A stretch of 59,113 nucleotides of DNA. Source: Mogibacterium sp. Lineage in GTDB: Bacteria > Bacillota > Clostridia > Peptostreptococcales > Anaerovoracaceae. The stretch is taken from assembly GCA_017512145.1 (NCBI GenBank), contig JAFWHB010000011.1, positions 1 through 59,113 on the forward strand, written 5' to 3'. The translations under genes and the position numbers were made by a program. The notes below the pieces were generated by a model, which was given only the letters and a program-made list of their open reading frames with translations, made no database searches and had not been told where the DNA came from. Positions 1 to 8,530 of this stretch are shown here, piece by piece. Numbering within the stretch: the stretch's first letter is position 1; each line of letters starts with the position of its first letter.

Positions 1-723
1 CTGGGAATCGGATCATTCGCTCCTTCCACAACAGCTTTCAAGCTGACCAAGTCTGTTGATGACGTACTCATCCCTGGTACTCTGAACGTAGGAGACACAG
101 TTCCTGTATGTATCGAGGCTTTCCTGTTCTTCGGATTCGTAGATATGGATCTCATCACACTCATAGGTATGATCGTTGCTTCCATCGTAGGTGCTTACGC
201 AATGGCTGATGTCGTATCCAAGTTCAACCGTAGGAAAGTTAGATACGCTATGTTCGTTGGTATGTTCATCCTCGCTACAGTAATGCTCTGCAAGGTTCTC
301 GGCGTTGGCCCATTCGGTGAAGTCGGAACAGCTATGGGACTTCGTGGAGTCAAGCTGGTAATCGCTATCGTAGCTAACTTCGTACTCGGCGCTCTCATGT
401 CCATCGGTGTAGGTCTCTATGCTCCTTGCATGGCTCTCTGCGTAATCCTCGGACTTGACACAGGCTGCGCATTCCCGGCTATGATGGGATCCTGCGCATT
501 CCTGATGGCATTCGGTAATGGTCCTAAGTTCATCCAGGCTGGACGTTATGACCCGGTTGCTTGCTGGACACAGGCTATCGGCGGAGCTATTGGTGTATTC
601 CTTGCTTACTATGTAGTAAAGAGCCTCTCACTGAGAACTCTGACAATCGTAGTTGTATGCGTATGCTACATCACATCCTTCCTCTTCCTGCACGATGCTA
701 TCAAGAAGGGCGAGGCTGCATAA
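1..723 (+). CDS. TSUP (TauE/SafE-like) membrane exporter, 5' truncated
   Basis: The reading frame is open from base 1 to the TAA at 721-723, so the N-terminus lies outside the window. The visible 240 residues are mostly hydrophobic, with about six membrane-spanning stretches. A Gly-rich segment around bases 385-510 (GALMSIGVGLYAP followed by LGLDTGCAFPAMMG) resembles the conserved C-terminal half of TauE/SafE permeases, which move sulfite, sulfonates or other small organic anions. The substrate cannot be read from sequence. The gene ends in its own terminator and is followed by a LysR gene that may control it. Another polytopic permease family remains possible. Confidence 0.65.
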   Translation: MGIGSFAPSTTAFKLTKSVDDVLIPGTLNVGDTVPVCIEAFLFFGFVDMDLITLIGMIVASIVGAYAMADVVSKFNRRKVRYAMFVGMFILATVMLCKVLGVGPFGEVGTAMGLRGVKLVIAIVANFVLGALMSIGVGLYAPCMALCVILGLDTGCAFPAMMGSCAFLMAFGNGPKFIQAGRYDPVACWTQAIGGAIGVFLAYYVVKSLSLRTLTIVVVCVCYITSFLFLHDAIKKGEAA

Positions 724-755
724 TCGGATTCAACACAACAAGTTGAAAACTCAAT

Positions 756-788
756 ATACTGGCGGGGCAATAACCCGCCAGTATTTTT
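756..788 (+). terminator. Rho-independent terminator after the TSUP gene
   Basis: An 11-bp perfect stem (756-766 with 774-784) encloses a 7-nt loop and runs into TTTTT. It separates the exporter gene from the LysR gene. Confidence 0.9.
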
Positions 789-809
789 TAACAGGAAGCC
801 AGGTGAATA

Positions 810-1688
810 ATGGATATTCTTAAATGTAAAGCATTTGTATCTGCGGTAGATGAAGGAAGCCTGACAGGCGCAGGCAAACTCCTGGGGTACACCCCATCAG
901 GCATCAGCCAGCTTGTATCAGCAATGGAATCTGAACTTGGCTTCGCTCTGCTCATAAGAAAGAGCAATGGCGTAGTCCCTACTAACGAAGGTGAGATCAT
1001 GTACCCTCTCGCTGTTGGATATATCGAGAAGGAGACTGAGATATACAAGGCGGCAACTGAGCTCAGCGGCATGTATAAGGGCAATGTAATGATCGCTACT
1101 TATGCCAGCATCGCAGCTCATACACTGCCTCAGATCATCAAGGAGTTCACCGATCTGCATCCTTCAATCAACATCCAGATTGAAGAGACTACCAAGAATC
1201 GTATCGAGAAGATGGTGACCTCAGGTAAGGCAGACCTCTCATTCTCGTCAAGACTGTCGAACACCAGCTATACATGGATCCCGTTCGCAGAGGACAGAAT
1301 GGTTGCAGTACTTCCTAAGGATCATCCATATGCGGATAAGGAAGCTTATCCGATCAAGGCATGCCGCAAGGAAGATATCATCATGCCGAGCGAAGGAGAC
1401 GATGTTGATGCAAGAGAACTTCTCAAGAAGCACGGCATAGTACCTAATATCAAGCTGACAACTCTTGAGAACTTCACAGCCATCAACATGGTAGAGAAAG
1501 GCCTTGGGATCGGTATCATGAACGAAGGCATTACCAGGAGCTGGAGGACCGAGACAGCGATAATTCCGCTGGATCCGCCTAGCAGCATCACACTTGGCAT
1601 ATCCCTTCCATCCATTGAATCAGCTGCCCCTGCAGTCAAGGAATTCGTTCTCTTTGCCGCAGAGAAGCTGGGAGTAGCACTGAACTGA
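810..1688 (+). CDS. LysR family transcriptional regulator
   Basis: This 292-residue protein has the LysR layout. An N-terminal winged helix-turn-helix (residues about 1-60, with GAGKLLGYTPSGISQLVSAMESELGF) precedes a type 2 periplasmic-binding-like effector domain (about 90-290). An AGGTGA lies 3 nt and an AGGAAG about 11 nt before the ATG. It sits directly downstream of the TSUP exporter on the same strand, past a terminator, so it is transcribed separately or by read-through. Regulation of the exporter is inferred only from position. Length is typical of the family. Confidence 0.9.
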   Translation: MDILKCKAFVSAVDEGSLTGAGKLLGYTPSGISQLVSAMESELGFALLIRKSNGVVPTNEGEIMYPLAVGYIEKETEIYKAATELSGMYKGNVMIATYASIAAHTLPQIIKEFTDLHPSINIQIEETTKNRIEKMVTSGKADLSFSSRLSNTSYTWIPFAEDRMVAVLPKDHPYADKEAYPIKACRKEDIIMPSEGDDVDARELLKKHGIVPNIKLTTLENFTAINMVEKGLGIGIMNEGITRSWRTETAIIPLDPPSSITLGISLPSIESAAPAVKEFVLFAAEKLGVALN

Positions 1689-1716
1689 CCCTTTGCCTTG
1701 AGATTCAACAACTAAC

Positions 1717-1745
1717 AAAAAACGCTGCCAAACGGCAGCGTTTTT
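1717..1745 (+). terminator. Rho-independent terminator, probably bidirectional
   Basis: The stem CGCTGCC/GGCAGCG (1723-1729 with 1734-1740) is flanked by A5 on the left and T5 on the right. It therefore serves the LysR gene on + and the feo unit arriving on -. Confidence 0.85.
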
Positions 1746-1769
1746 CAGTACTTGTAAATCAATTATCCG

Positions 1770-1940
1770 TCATACGGCAGGCTTATCGCAGGAATTGCCG
1801 GACTGATGCTTCTGGCAGGTCCCGGCATAAGGGCATCCGATGCATCGAACCCCCTTCTTCTTCTCCTTATATATATATCTGACCGCCAGGAAGATTATCA
1901 GCACAAGTGCAATAACTGCTATTACAGTTGCCATGTTCAT
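1770..1940 (-). CDS. FeoB-associated Cys-rich membrane protein
   Basis: This is a 56-residue protein. An N-terminal membrane helix (residues about 4-20, VIAVIALVLIIFLAVRY) is followed by a basic stretch (KEKKKG) and a short Cys-rich tail with C-x2-C, then two more Cys (Cys33, Cys36, Cys42, Cys51). This matches the small FeoB-associated proteins encoded after feoB in many Firmicutes, which are thought to assist ferrous iron uptake. An AGGAGG lies 10 nt before the ATG. It is the third gene of the feoA-feoB unit, separated from feoB by about 120 bp that carries a stem-loop. Confidence 0.85.
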   Translation of the reverse strand: MNMATVIAVIALVLIIFLAVRYIYKEKKKGVRCIGCPYAGTCQKHQSGNSCDKPAV

Positions 1941-1990
1941 AGCCTCATATCCTCCTTTCTGTTACTTATGTATTCTACCATGATATAGCG

Positions 1991-2022
1991 CAATGCACGA
2001 TACCAAAAAGCATCGTGCATTG
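1991..2022 (-). other. Intercistronic stem-loop between feoB and the FeoB-associated gene
   Basis: A perfect 11-bp inverted repeat CAATGCACGAT/ATCGTGCATTG has a 10-nt loop. Neither strand has a T-run after it, so it is not a classic terminator. It could act as an mRNA processing or stability element that lowers expression of the small downstream gene. Confidence 0.6.
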
Positions 2023-2058
2023 TAAGGTTATAGGTTTGTTATGGAATGATTCCTGCTG

Positions 2059-4068
2059 CTATGCTGCAGCATTAGCAGTCTTCTTGTGAAGAGCATACTG
2101 CTCATCGAAGTGAGCTCTTACCTTCTTAGCTATAAGTACGAGTGCGATGACCATACAGATCTCTGCAATGAGTCCAGGTACGAAGCCTGCTGCCAGATGA
2201 CCCTCTGTGATAAGAGTTCCAACCTGATTGACCAGGAATGCTACTGTGTAACCTGTTCCGAGCTGGAGACCGATAGCGCCCCAGAGCCAGCCTTTGCTCT
2301 TCATCTCTGAGTTCATAGCTCCGATAGCAGCGAAGCATGGAGGTGTGTAGAGATTGAAGAAGAGATATGCAAGTGCTGTTACTGAAGTAAGTCCCATTGT
2401 CATTGCTACTTCATTAGCTCCGCCTGTAAGTGCAAGCTCTTCAGTATCGATGAATGCTGTAAGTCCGTATACTACAGCGAGTGTACCAACTACATTCTCC
2501 TTAGCAATGAATCCAGTGATAGCTGCTGCTGCGAGCTGCCATACTCCGAATCCAAGAGGAATAAGGAGTACTGCGAAAGGACTTGCGATCGATGCAAGGA
2601 TGGATGTATCCTCTGCGCCCTCTTCTACTACCTGGAAGTGCCAGTTGAAGGTCTGCATGATCTGTACTATAGTGTTGCAAACGAGGATGATTGTACCAGC
2701 CTTGATGATGTATGCCTTAGCACGCTCCATCATGGACCTGAAGGCAAATTTGAGGCTCGGAGCCTTGTACTTAGGAAGCTCCATGATGAAGAATGACTTC
2801 CTGTATTTGTATCCTGTGATTCCCTTGATGAGGAGTGCGCCGAGGAAGATCAGCACCAGTCCGAAGAAGTAGCTCAGTGTGCTGACCCAGCCTGCTCCGT
2901 TGAAGAATGCTCCTGCAAACAGTGCGATTACAGGGATCTTAGCTCCGCAAGGAATGAAAGTTGTGAGCATCGAAGTTGCTCTTCTTTCTCTCTCATCACG
3001 AATAGTACGGCATGCCATGATAGCCGGGATACCGCAGCCTGTTCCGATAACTACAGGAATTACAGACTTACCGGAGAGACCTACTCTCTTGAAAATAGGG
3101 TCCATTACAGCACTTACACGAGCCATATAACCACAGTCCTCAAGAAGAGCAATCAGGAAATACATTACCATTACGAGTGGGAGGAAACCTACAACGGCTC
3201 CAACACCACCTACGATACCATCAGCGATAAGAGCTGACAGAATAGCCGGGCTGTTCTCAAGCTGTCCTGCTACCCAGCCCTGGAAGGTCTCGATCCATCC
3301 TACGAGCCAGTCTGCAACGAGTGGTCCGAGCCATGTCTGTGAAACCCAGAATACGAACCACATTACAAGAGCGAAAATCAGGATTCCTGCGATAGGATTT
3401 GTCAGAACTGTATCGATCTTGTCCTGCTTAGTGGTCTCTGCTGAGAGAACCTGTCTCTTCTCTACGTCAGCTACGATCTTGTTTACGAAATCATAACGCT
3501 TGCGGTCCTCTGCATCTACTGCCGCCTTGTCATGCAGGTTGATATCTGCCTGCGTATAAGGTGCTTTCTGAGTTGAACCTGCAAGGGAGATAGCTGTCTT
3601 GATTACATCTGCAAGGCCCTTGTCCTCTGTTGAGATTGTCTCAAATACAGGGCAGTTCAGCTTAGCTGAAAGCTTTGCAACATCGATCTTGGTACCTTCC
3701 TTATCATTGATATCGCTCTTGTTAAGAGCTACAACTACAGGAATACCAAGCTCAAGGAGCTGAGTTGTAAAGAAAAGCGATCTGCTCAGGTTAGTCGCAT
3801 CAACGATATTTACTATCGCATCAGGATTAGCAGTGCGAACATACTCACTTGTGATACCCTCTTCCGGTGTGAATGGTGACATTGAATATGCACCCGGAAG
3901 GTCAACTGCGATAACTTCCTGTCCGCCGGAATATTCTTTCTTAAGCTGATACTCCTTGCTTCCAACTGTTACTCCGCCCCAGTTACCAACCTTCTCACTT
4001 CTTCCGGTGAGAGCATTGTACATTGTTGTCTTGCCGCTGTTAGGATTGCCGGCAAAAGCTATTCTCAT
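2059..4068 (-). CDS. feoB: Ferrous iron transport protein B
   Basis: FeoB is the GTPase-permease for Fe(II). The N-terminal G domain has G1 GNPNSGKT (residues 7-14), G3 DLPG (56-59) and G4 NKSD (116-119). The usual NWPG of the switch region reads NWGG (29-32). The hydrophobic half carries the paired gate domains (VVIGTGCGIPAIMACRT and the later GFGVWQLAAAAITGFIAKENVVGT), each followed by membrane helices. The length of 669 residues is at the short end for the family. An AAGGAGG lies 7 nt before the ATG. It follows feoA by 21 bp and must be co-transcribed with it. Confidence 0.97.
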   Translation of the reverse strand: MRIAFAGNPNSGKTTMYNALTGRSEKVGNWGGVTVGSKEYQLKKEYSGGQEVIAVDLPGAYSMSPFTPEEGITSEYVRTANPDAIVNIVDATNLSRSLFFTTQLLELGIPVVVALNKSDINDKEGTKIDVAKLSAKLNCPVFETISTEDKGLADVIKTAISLAGSTQKAPYTQADINLHDKAAVDAEDRKRYDFVNKIVADVEKRQVLSAETTKQDKIDTVLTNPIAGILIFALVMWFVFWVSQTWLGPLVADWLVGWIETFQGWVAGQLENSPAILSALIADGIVGGVGAVVGFLPLVMVMYFLIALLEDCGYMARVSAVMDPIFKRVGLSGKSVIPVVIGTGCGIPAIMACRTIRDERERRATSMLTTFIPCGAKIPVIALFAGAFFNGAGWVSTLSYFFGLVLIFLGALLIKGITGYKYRKSFFIMELPKYKAPSLKFAFRSMMERAKAYIIKAGTIILVCNTIVQIMQTFNWHFQVVEEGAEDTSILASIASPFAVLLIPLGFGVWQLAAAAITGFIAKENVVGTLAVVYGLTAFIDTEELALTGGANEVAMTMGLTSVTALAYLFFNLYTPPCFAAIGAMNSEMKSKGWLWGAIGLQLGTGYTVAFLVNQVGTLITEGHLAAGFVPGLIAEICMVIALVLIAKKVRAHFDEQYALHKKTANAAA

Positions 4069-4089
4069 AATAAGTCCTCCTTAATACCA

Positions 4090-4314
4090 TCAGACAATGA
4101 TTGCTTCTGAAAGCAGATTGTCGAGGTTGTATCTGCCGTCTTTAATAACGACGATACAGCTGTTCTTCTTCTTGGATATCAGAGTGATAGGCTCTCCAGT
4201 GTAACAGCCAAGTCTGAACAGAAAAGCGTTCATATCATCATCTTCTGTATTGATTTCTCTTACTCTGTAGGTCTTACCTACCTCTGCATCCAGCAATCTT
4301 GTTCTTTCGTCCAT
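4090..4314 (-). CDS. feoA: Ferrous iron transport protein A (FeoA, SH3-like)
   Basis: This 74-residue protein has the small SH3-like beta-barrel pattern of FeoA (VGKTYRVREINTEDDDMNAFLFRLGCYTGEPITLISKKKNSCIVVIKDGRYNLD). It ends in the typical residues for ribbon interaction. FeoA is a cytosolic partner that modulates the FeoB GTPase. The start is supported by AGGAG 10 nt upstream. It is the first gene of the iron uptake operon, preceded by a leader with a hairpin and a promoter overlapped by an operator-like palindrome. Confidence 0.93.
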   Translation of the reverse strand: MDERTRLLDAEVGKTYRVREINTEDDDMNAFLFRLGCYTGEPITLISKKKNSCIVVIKDGRYNLDNLLSEAIIV

Positions 4315-4355
4315 TAATATTAGTCTCCTGTGTAATTGACATGTCTTTAATCACA

Positions 4356-4394
4356 GTTAAATCAAACCTTGATCAGAGGTTTGATGAGTTTAAC
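4356..4394 (-). promoter_or_regulatory. Leader hairpin in the feoA 5' UTR
   Basis: Between the predicted transcription start and feoA lies an inverted repeat. A GTTAA/TTAAC outer stem and an 8-bp ATCAAACC/GGTTTGAT inner stem are separated by a one-sided 4-nt bulge. The loop contains the palindrome TGATCA. No U-run follows. It may be an RNA element or a second protein-binding dyad. Confidence 0.5.
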
Positions 4395-4397
4395 TAT

Positions 4398-4430
4398 GTT
4401 AGTTATACTAAACTAACTCTTCTTTGTCAA
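4398..4430 (-). promoter_or_regulatory. feoAB promoter with overlapping DtxR/IdeR-like operator
   Basis: On the minus strand, TTGACA (4425-4430) and TATAAC (4402-4407) are spaced 17 bp. The -10 box is embedded in an inverted repeat GTTAGTT-6-AACTAAC (4398-4417). Its symmetry and its TTAG/CTAA half sites recall metal-dependent repressors of the DtxR/IdeR/MntR family. Repression of iron uptake when metal is plentiful is the likely role; the exact regulator is inferred. Confidence 0.75.
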
Positions 4431-4454
4431 CAAGTGTCTCCTATTTAAAGCAAG

Positions 4455-4497
4455 AAAAAAAAAGGCACATCCGCCGCATTAACAGCAGATGTGCCTT
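4455..4497 (-). terminator. Rho-independent terminator of pfkA
   Basis: Stem GGCACATC/GATGTGCC (4464-4471 with 4488-4495), followed on the minus strand by nine to ten T (A-run 4455-4463 on +). It insulates pfkA from the feo promoter. Confidence 0.9.
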
Positions 4498-4511
4498 GAA
4501 TTGTTAATGAT

Positions 4512-5477
4512 TTACATGCTGAGGACCTTGATGCCCTGAAGAAGTTCTTCTCTGAGCGTGCTCTTAGCCTCGAGAGCCTTAGCGAGATCAAAATGTACGA
4601 TCTTGCCACTTACCTCTCCTACCGCTCTGTTGAATATTCCATCTCTGAGAAGCTCTACAGCCAGCACGCCGCACTCTGTAGCGAGCACTCTGTCTCTGAA
4701 TGTAGGCGAACCGCCTCTCTGGAGATATGACAGAACAACAAGCTTGACATCCTGACCGGTCTCTTCTTTGAGAGCCTTGATAAGATCCTGGGAGCTTACA
4801 GGGAAGCCTTCAGCTCTTACGATGATGCTGTGCAGCTTGCCGCTTTCAATACCCTCTTTGACCTTGTCGCAGACTTCCTTGACTGAAGTCTCCATCTCAG
4901 GAAGCAGTACGATCTCAGCTCCGCCCGAAAAGCCTGAGTAAAGAGCTATATCGCCGCAATTACGTCCCATTACTTCTATTACGGTACTTCTCTCATGGGA
5001 AGAACTTGTATCTCTGATCTTGGTGATAGCATCAAGTACTGTATTTACAGCTGTATCAAAGCCGATAGTATTGTCGGTGTATCCAAGGTCGTTGTCGATA
5101 GTTCCCGGAATGCCGATGACCGGAATGCCGAATTCTTCTGACAGCATCTTAGCTCCTGTAAGGGAACCATTACCTCCGATTACGATAAGACCGTCTATCT
5201 TGAGTTTCTGAAGATTCTGGAATGCCTTCTCTCTGAATTCCTTGTGCATGAATCTCTCACTTCTTGCGGTCTTGATGATAGTTCCGCCTCTGTGAAGGAT
5301 ATCAGCTACAGATCTTCTGTGCATTCTCTCGAAATCACCTTCAATAAGTCCTTCATATCCACGGTGGACACTGTAAACTTCCATTCCGTAATATATTCCG
5401 TATCTTACTACAGCTCTGAGTGCCGCATTCATTCCCGGCGCATCTCCGCCGCTTGTAAGAACCGCTATTCTCTTCAT
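4512..5477 (-). CDS. pfkA: ATP-dependent 6-phosphofructokinase
   Basis: PfkA phosphorylates fructose 6-phosphate in glycolysis. The 321 residues match the bacterial ATP-PFK length. Visible motifs are the nucleotide loop TSGGDAPGMNA near the N-terminus, the IGGNGSLTGA segment, the catalytic PGTIDNDL segment and the substrate-binding VEVMGR-type stretch (here IEVMGRNCG). The Gly in GGNGS argues for ATP rather than pyrophosphate as donor. GGAGG lies 9 nt before the ATG. It is a single gene with its own terminator. Confidence 0.96.
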   Translation of the reverse strand: MKRIAVLTSGGDAPGMNAALRAVVRYGIYYGMEVYSVHRGYEGLIEGDFERMHRRSVADILHRGGTIIKTARSERFMHKEFREKAFQNLQKLKIDGLIVIGGNGSLTGAKMLSEEFGIPVIGIPGTIDNDLGYTDNTIGFDTAVNTVLDAITKIRDTSSSHERSTVIEVMGRNCGDIALYSGFSGGAEIVLLPEMETSVKEVCDKVKEGIESGKLHSIIVRAEGFPVSSQDLIKALKEETGQDVKLVVLSYLQRGGSPTFRDRVLATECGVLAVELLRDGIFNRAVGEVSGKIVHFDLAKALEAKSTLREELLQGIKVLSM

Positions 5478-5551
5478 TGTGATGCCTCCATATTCCCAAA
5501 TTGAATTACTTGCACAATTGCATGAATTATATCACATTTCCGGACAATCTA

Positions 5552-5574
5552 ATAGGGGCATCATCAGCCCCTAT
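5552..5574 (-). terminator. Stem-loop between the SPFH gene and pfkA
   Basis: A perfect 8-bp stem ATAGGGGC/GCCCCTAT has a 7-nt loop and lies 43 bp downstream of the SPFH stop codon. Only a weak T-rich stretch follows, so termination may be partial; an operator-like dyad is the alternative. Confidence 0.45.
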
Positions 5575-5616
5575 AGATATTGCTTGTATCTTTAAGAAAC
5601 AATTTTTTATTAATTA

Positions 5617-6660
5617 TCATATTATTTCTTTGCGGCGGCTCTCAAGATCAATTGTGATCTCCTGACTCTTTGCTGCTGCGGCTCTGCCCTCTTTGCTTGT
5701 GTGCTCATTGATGCAGGCGTCCTCCTGAGCTGACGGAGCAGGCTTGTCACTCTTGTCTACAGGTGTAGAATCGCCGATTCCGAGCGACTCAGAAACGATA
5801 CCCAGAGTCGATACGACCTTAGTAATATCTGTAGGCATGTATATCTTGGTAGCTCTTCCGTCTGCAACATCACGAAGAGCTTCGAGACCCTTGAGCCTGA
5901 GTACGCTCTCATCGATATGAGCTTCTCTGAGCTTCTCAAGTCCGTCAGCCTGAGCCTCATAAACAAGTCTGATCGACTCGGCTTCACCCTGTGCAAGGGC
6001 GATCTTGGCTTCCTTCTCTGCCTCAGCCGCAAGTACCTTAGCCTTCTTATCACCCTCAGCTCTTGATACTACGGATTCCTGATGAGCCTGAGCCTCGAGT
6101 ACTGTCTGACGTCTTTCACGCTCCGCTCTCATCTGCTTGGTCATGACCTCTTCGATCTCACGAGGCGGATCAATATTCTTGAGTTCTACTCTGTTGACCT
6201 TGATGCCCCATGGGTCTGTGGCCTCATCGAGTATAGCCTCCATCTGTGAGTTTATGCTCTCACGGCTTGAAAGGGTCGTATCGAGCTCCATTCCACCGAT
6301 GATGCTTCTCAGAGTTGTAGCAGACAGATTCTGAAGTCCTGCGATAGGATTCTCAACTCCGTATGTGTACTTCTGAGGGTCGAAGACCTTGGAGAAGACG
6401 ACTGAATCGACTTTGACCGAAACATTATCCTTGGTGATTACCGGCTGTGGCGGGAAGTCAAACACCTGCTCCTTGAGAGAGATCTTGTTGACGATCCTGT
6501 CGAAGAACGGGATCTTGATGTGGAGACCCGCATACCAAACGGTCTTGAATTTACCAAGTCTTTCAATTATATATGCATGTTCCTGAGGTACTATTCTGAT
6601 GTTGGAGAATATCAGATACAGGACAAGCAGAATAATGATGGTTGTTACTATATAACCCAT
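5617..6660 (-). CDS. SPFH/Band 7 (stomatin-like, QmcA type) membrane protein
   Basis: This 347-residue protein starts at the ATG preceded by AAGGAGG with 7-nt spacing; a longer frame upstream has no ribosome site. One N-terminal membrane helix (IVTTIIILLVLYLIF) is followed by an SPFH domain (RIVPQEHAYIIERLGKF through VELKNIDPPREI). A charged Ala/Glu-rich coiled coil comes next (AEGDKKAKVLAAEAEKEAKIA) and the tail is variable and polar. Such proteins form oligomeric membrane scaffolds. No NfeD partner gene is adjacent. The gene is monocistronic behind an extended -10 promoter. Confidence 0.92.
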   Translation of the reverse strand: MGYIVTTIIILLVLYLIFSNIRIVPQEHAYIIERLGKFKTVWYAGLHIKIPFFDRIVNKISLKEQVFDFPPQPVITKDNVSVKVDSVVFSKVFDPQKYTYGVENPIAGLQNLSATTLRSIIGGMELDTTLSSRESINSQMEAILDEATDPWGIKVNRVELKNIDPPREIEEVMTKQMRAERERRQTVLEAQAHQESVVSRAEGDKKAKVLAAEAEKEAKIALAQGEAESIRLVYEAQADGLEKLREAHIDESVLRLKGLEALRDVADGRATKIYMPTDITKVVSTLGIVSESLGIGDSTPVDKSDKPAPSAQEDACINEHTSKEGRAAAAKSQEITIDLESRRKEII

Positions 6661-6707
6661 ATTTGTTCCTCCTTCCGGCATTATCTGCCATATGTCTGGC
6701 TATGGCC

Positions 6708-6713
6708 ATTATA
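6708..6713 (-). promoter_or_regulatory. Extended -10 promoter of the SPFH gene
   Basis: On the minus strand TGGTATAAT gives an extended -10 (TG-N-TATAAT) 48 bp upstream of the start codon; no good -35 is visible. A short dyad GCCATA-8-TATGGC lies in the leader just after it. Confidence 0.55.
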
Positions 6714-6770
6714 CCATAGTGAAAATTCTTCTATGTTGGTGCGCAGGTTATTTAATATAGGTTTAAGAAT

Positions 6771-7292
6771 CTATCTGATGCATCCAAGAGCCCAGCTTTT
6801 GACGCGCTCCTCAGACTCTGCCACTACAGAACCCTGAACGGCAAGTCCCTTCTTGACTTTGGCTCTGCTGCACATCTTCTTGAGATCACGTTCGCATGAT
6901 CCAAGGCCTGACCCCTCATGAGTCATTACCGGGAACACTTTGATGCCTTTGAAGTCAAGTTCCTCAAGCTGGGTATACATAGCCATAGGGAATGTACCCC
7001 ACCAGCACGGACCAACTATAAAGACATTCTCATATCCATCAAGTGAATCCAGGTATTCCTCAAGCCTTGGCCTGTCATTATTCCTTAGTTCTTCTTTGGC
7101 GACCTCGGTGCATTCAGTATAGTCTTCAGGATATTCCTCAACCGGACGGATCTCAAAAACATCAGCGCCTGTAGCTTCACTGATGAACTCTGCAAGCATC
7201 TCAGCATTTCCCTTCTCAAGATCTACAATTGCACCGTTTAAATAATTCTGTCCTTTTCTTGAATAATATATTACTAAATTGCTAGACATCAT
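6771..7292 (-). CDS. Flavodoxin family protein
   Basis: This 173-residue protein has a flavodoxin-like fold with the FMN phosphate loop near the N-terminus (IYYSRKGQNYLNGA). A later loop, IVGPCWWGTFPMAMYTQLE, carries the aromatic residues that stack on the flavin. It resembles the Flavodoxin_4 type of short single-domain proteins used as electron carriers or small oxidoreductases. Two adjacent ATGs follow GGGAGG; the second (7289) has the better 5-nt spacing. It is divergent from the LtrA gene and appears monocistronic. Confidence 0.85.
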   Translation of the reverse strand: MMSSNLVIYYSRKGQNYLNGAIVDLEKGNAEMLAEFISEATGADVFEIRPVEEYPEDYTECTEVAKEELRNNDRPRLEEYLDSLDGYENVFIVGPCWWGTFPMAMYTQLEELDFKGIKVFPVMTHEGSGLGSCERDLKKMCSRAKVKKGLAVQGSVVAESEERVKSWALGCIR

Positions 7293-7378
7293 GCCCTCCC
7301 GTTTTCGTTATATATGGTATTATATAACTTGATTTGATTATAAATCTATTAATTCTTATTATTCCGCAGAGGTAACAC

Positions 7379-8521
7379 ATGCTAAGCTTCCTTAAGAACG
7401 AAGAGAAGAAGGTCGAATACGTAGAACTTATCTACGATCTTGTATTCGTCTATATCATAGGACGCAACAATTCCCTGGTCGGCCATATAATTGATGGTTT
7501 CATCGACCCGGGTGCATATCTTACATATGTAATATGTACGCTTATAACCATTCAGATATGGTATCTTACGACACTGTTTATCAACAGATACGGGGACAAC
7601 AGCTTTACAGAATATATAGGTCTCTTCATTAATATGTATCTTCTGTATTATATGGCAGATGGTACCCGCGTAGTATGGCAGACTCATTTCTACAGATACA
7701 ATCTCGCCTGGGCTCTTATCCTCATCAACATTCTGGTTCAGTATTATCTGAAATACCGCGAGGCTTGCAAAGCCACACCTTGGGAGAGCGCCAATATCAA
7801 ATTCTTCATGCACATGCTCCTCGGTATGATAGTGATCATATTTGCGGGAATGGGCGGTTTTGCTCTTACAGGTATTCCATTTACTCCTCTTGCAATGATC
7901 GCAGGCGTCGTCGCTACAGTGATAGGACGCAAGAGGCTCGATCTCGTTGCAGTGGATTTCCCTCATCTTACAGAACGAGTCATGCTGTATATTGTATTCA
8001 CATTCGGCGAAATGATCATCGCTATTTCAGGATACTTCGATGGCAAGTTCACATTAAACAATATATATTACTCAACCTGCGGATTCCTCATCGTAGTAGG
8101 TTTGTTCATGAGCTACGGATTCTTCTATGACAAATTGCTCGACCGCGAAATGTCCATAAGCGGCAACTCCTACATGCTGATCCATATATTTATAATATTC
8201 GCCCTCAGCAGCCTTACTGTGGCGCTGGAATTCATGCGCGAGCCGGAGATAGCCCTTATACCTAAGACCGCTTATCTTGTAGGCTCCTACGTAATCTATT
8301 ACATCTTCATGTTCATGCTCGCACCTTTCATCAAGGGCCACACCGGTTCACTCAGAAGCTTCAAATGGTTCGGTGTGCTGCTCATCATATTCGTAGTCCT
8401 GATGGCAGCCACATACAGGATGCCGCAACTGAACATCGCAATATCCGTCATTATGACATTCACCTACTGGTACCTTGAATATAAATACTGGAAGGAAACC
8501 ATTCTCCCAATGGATCTCTGA
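7379..8521 (+). CDS. LtrA family (low temperature requirement A) membrane protein
   Basis: This 380-residue polytopic protein has about ten hydrophobic helices. The N-terminal signature VEYVELIYDLVFVYIIGR matches the VELFFDLVFV-type start of LtrA proteins, and a matching central segment (LTERVMLYIVFTFGEMIIAISG) is the second hallmark. The family is named for a Listeria mutant that fails to grow in the cold; the molecular function is unknown. AGAGGT precedes the ATG. It ends in a strong terminator shared with the convergent vWA gene. Confidence 0.88.
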   Translation: MLSFLKNEEKKVEYVELIYDLVFVYIIGRNNSLVGHIIDGFIDPGAYLTYVICTLITIQIWYLTTLFINRYGDNSFTEYIGLFINMYLLYYMADGTRVVWQTHFYRYNLAWALILINILVQYYLKYREACKATPWESANIKFFMHMLLGMIVIIFAGMGGFALTGIPFTPLAMIAGVVATVIGRKRLDLVAVDFPHLTERVMLYIVFTFGEMIIAISGYFDGKFTLNNIYYSTCGFLIVVGLFMSYGFFYDKLLDREMSISGNSYMLIHIFIIFALSSLTVALEFMREPEIALIPKTAYLVGSYVIYYIFMFMLAPFIKGHTGSLRSFKWFGVLLIIFVVLMAATYRMPQLNIAISVIMTFTYWYLEYKYWKETILPMDL

Positions 8522-8530
8522 GACAAAAGC

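Noticed and set aside
1991..2022. Rho-independent terminator after feoB
   Set aside because: No T-run on the minus strand, and a genuine small gene of the same pathway follows.
5617..6681. Seven-residue longer SPFH protein
   Set aside because: The longer frame begins within the ribosome binding site of the ATG at 6660.
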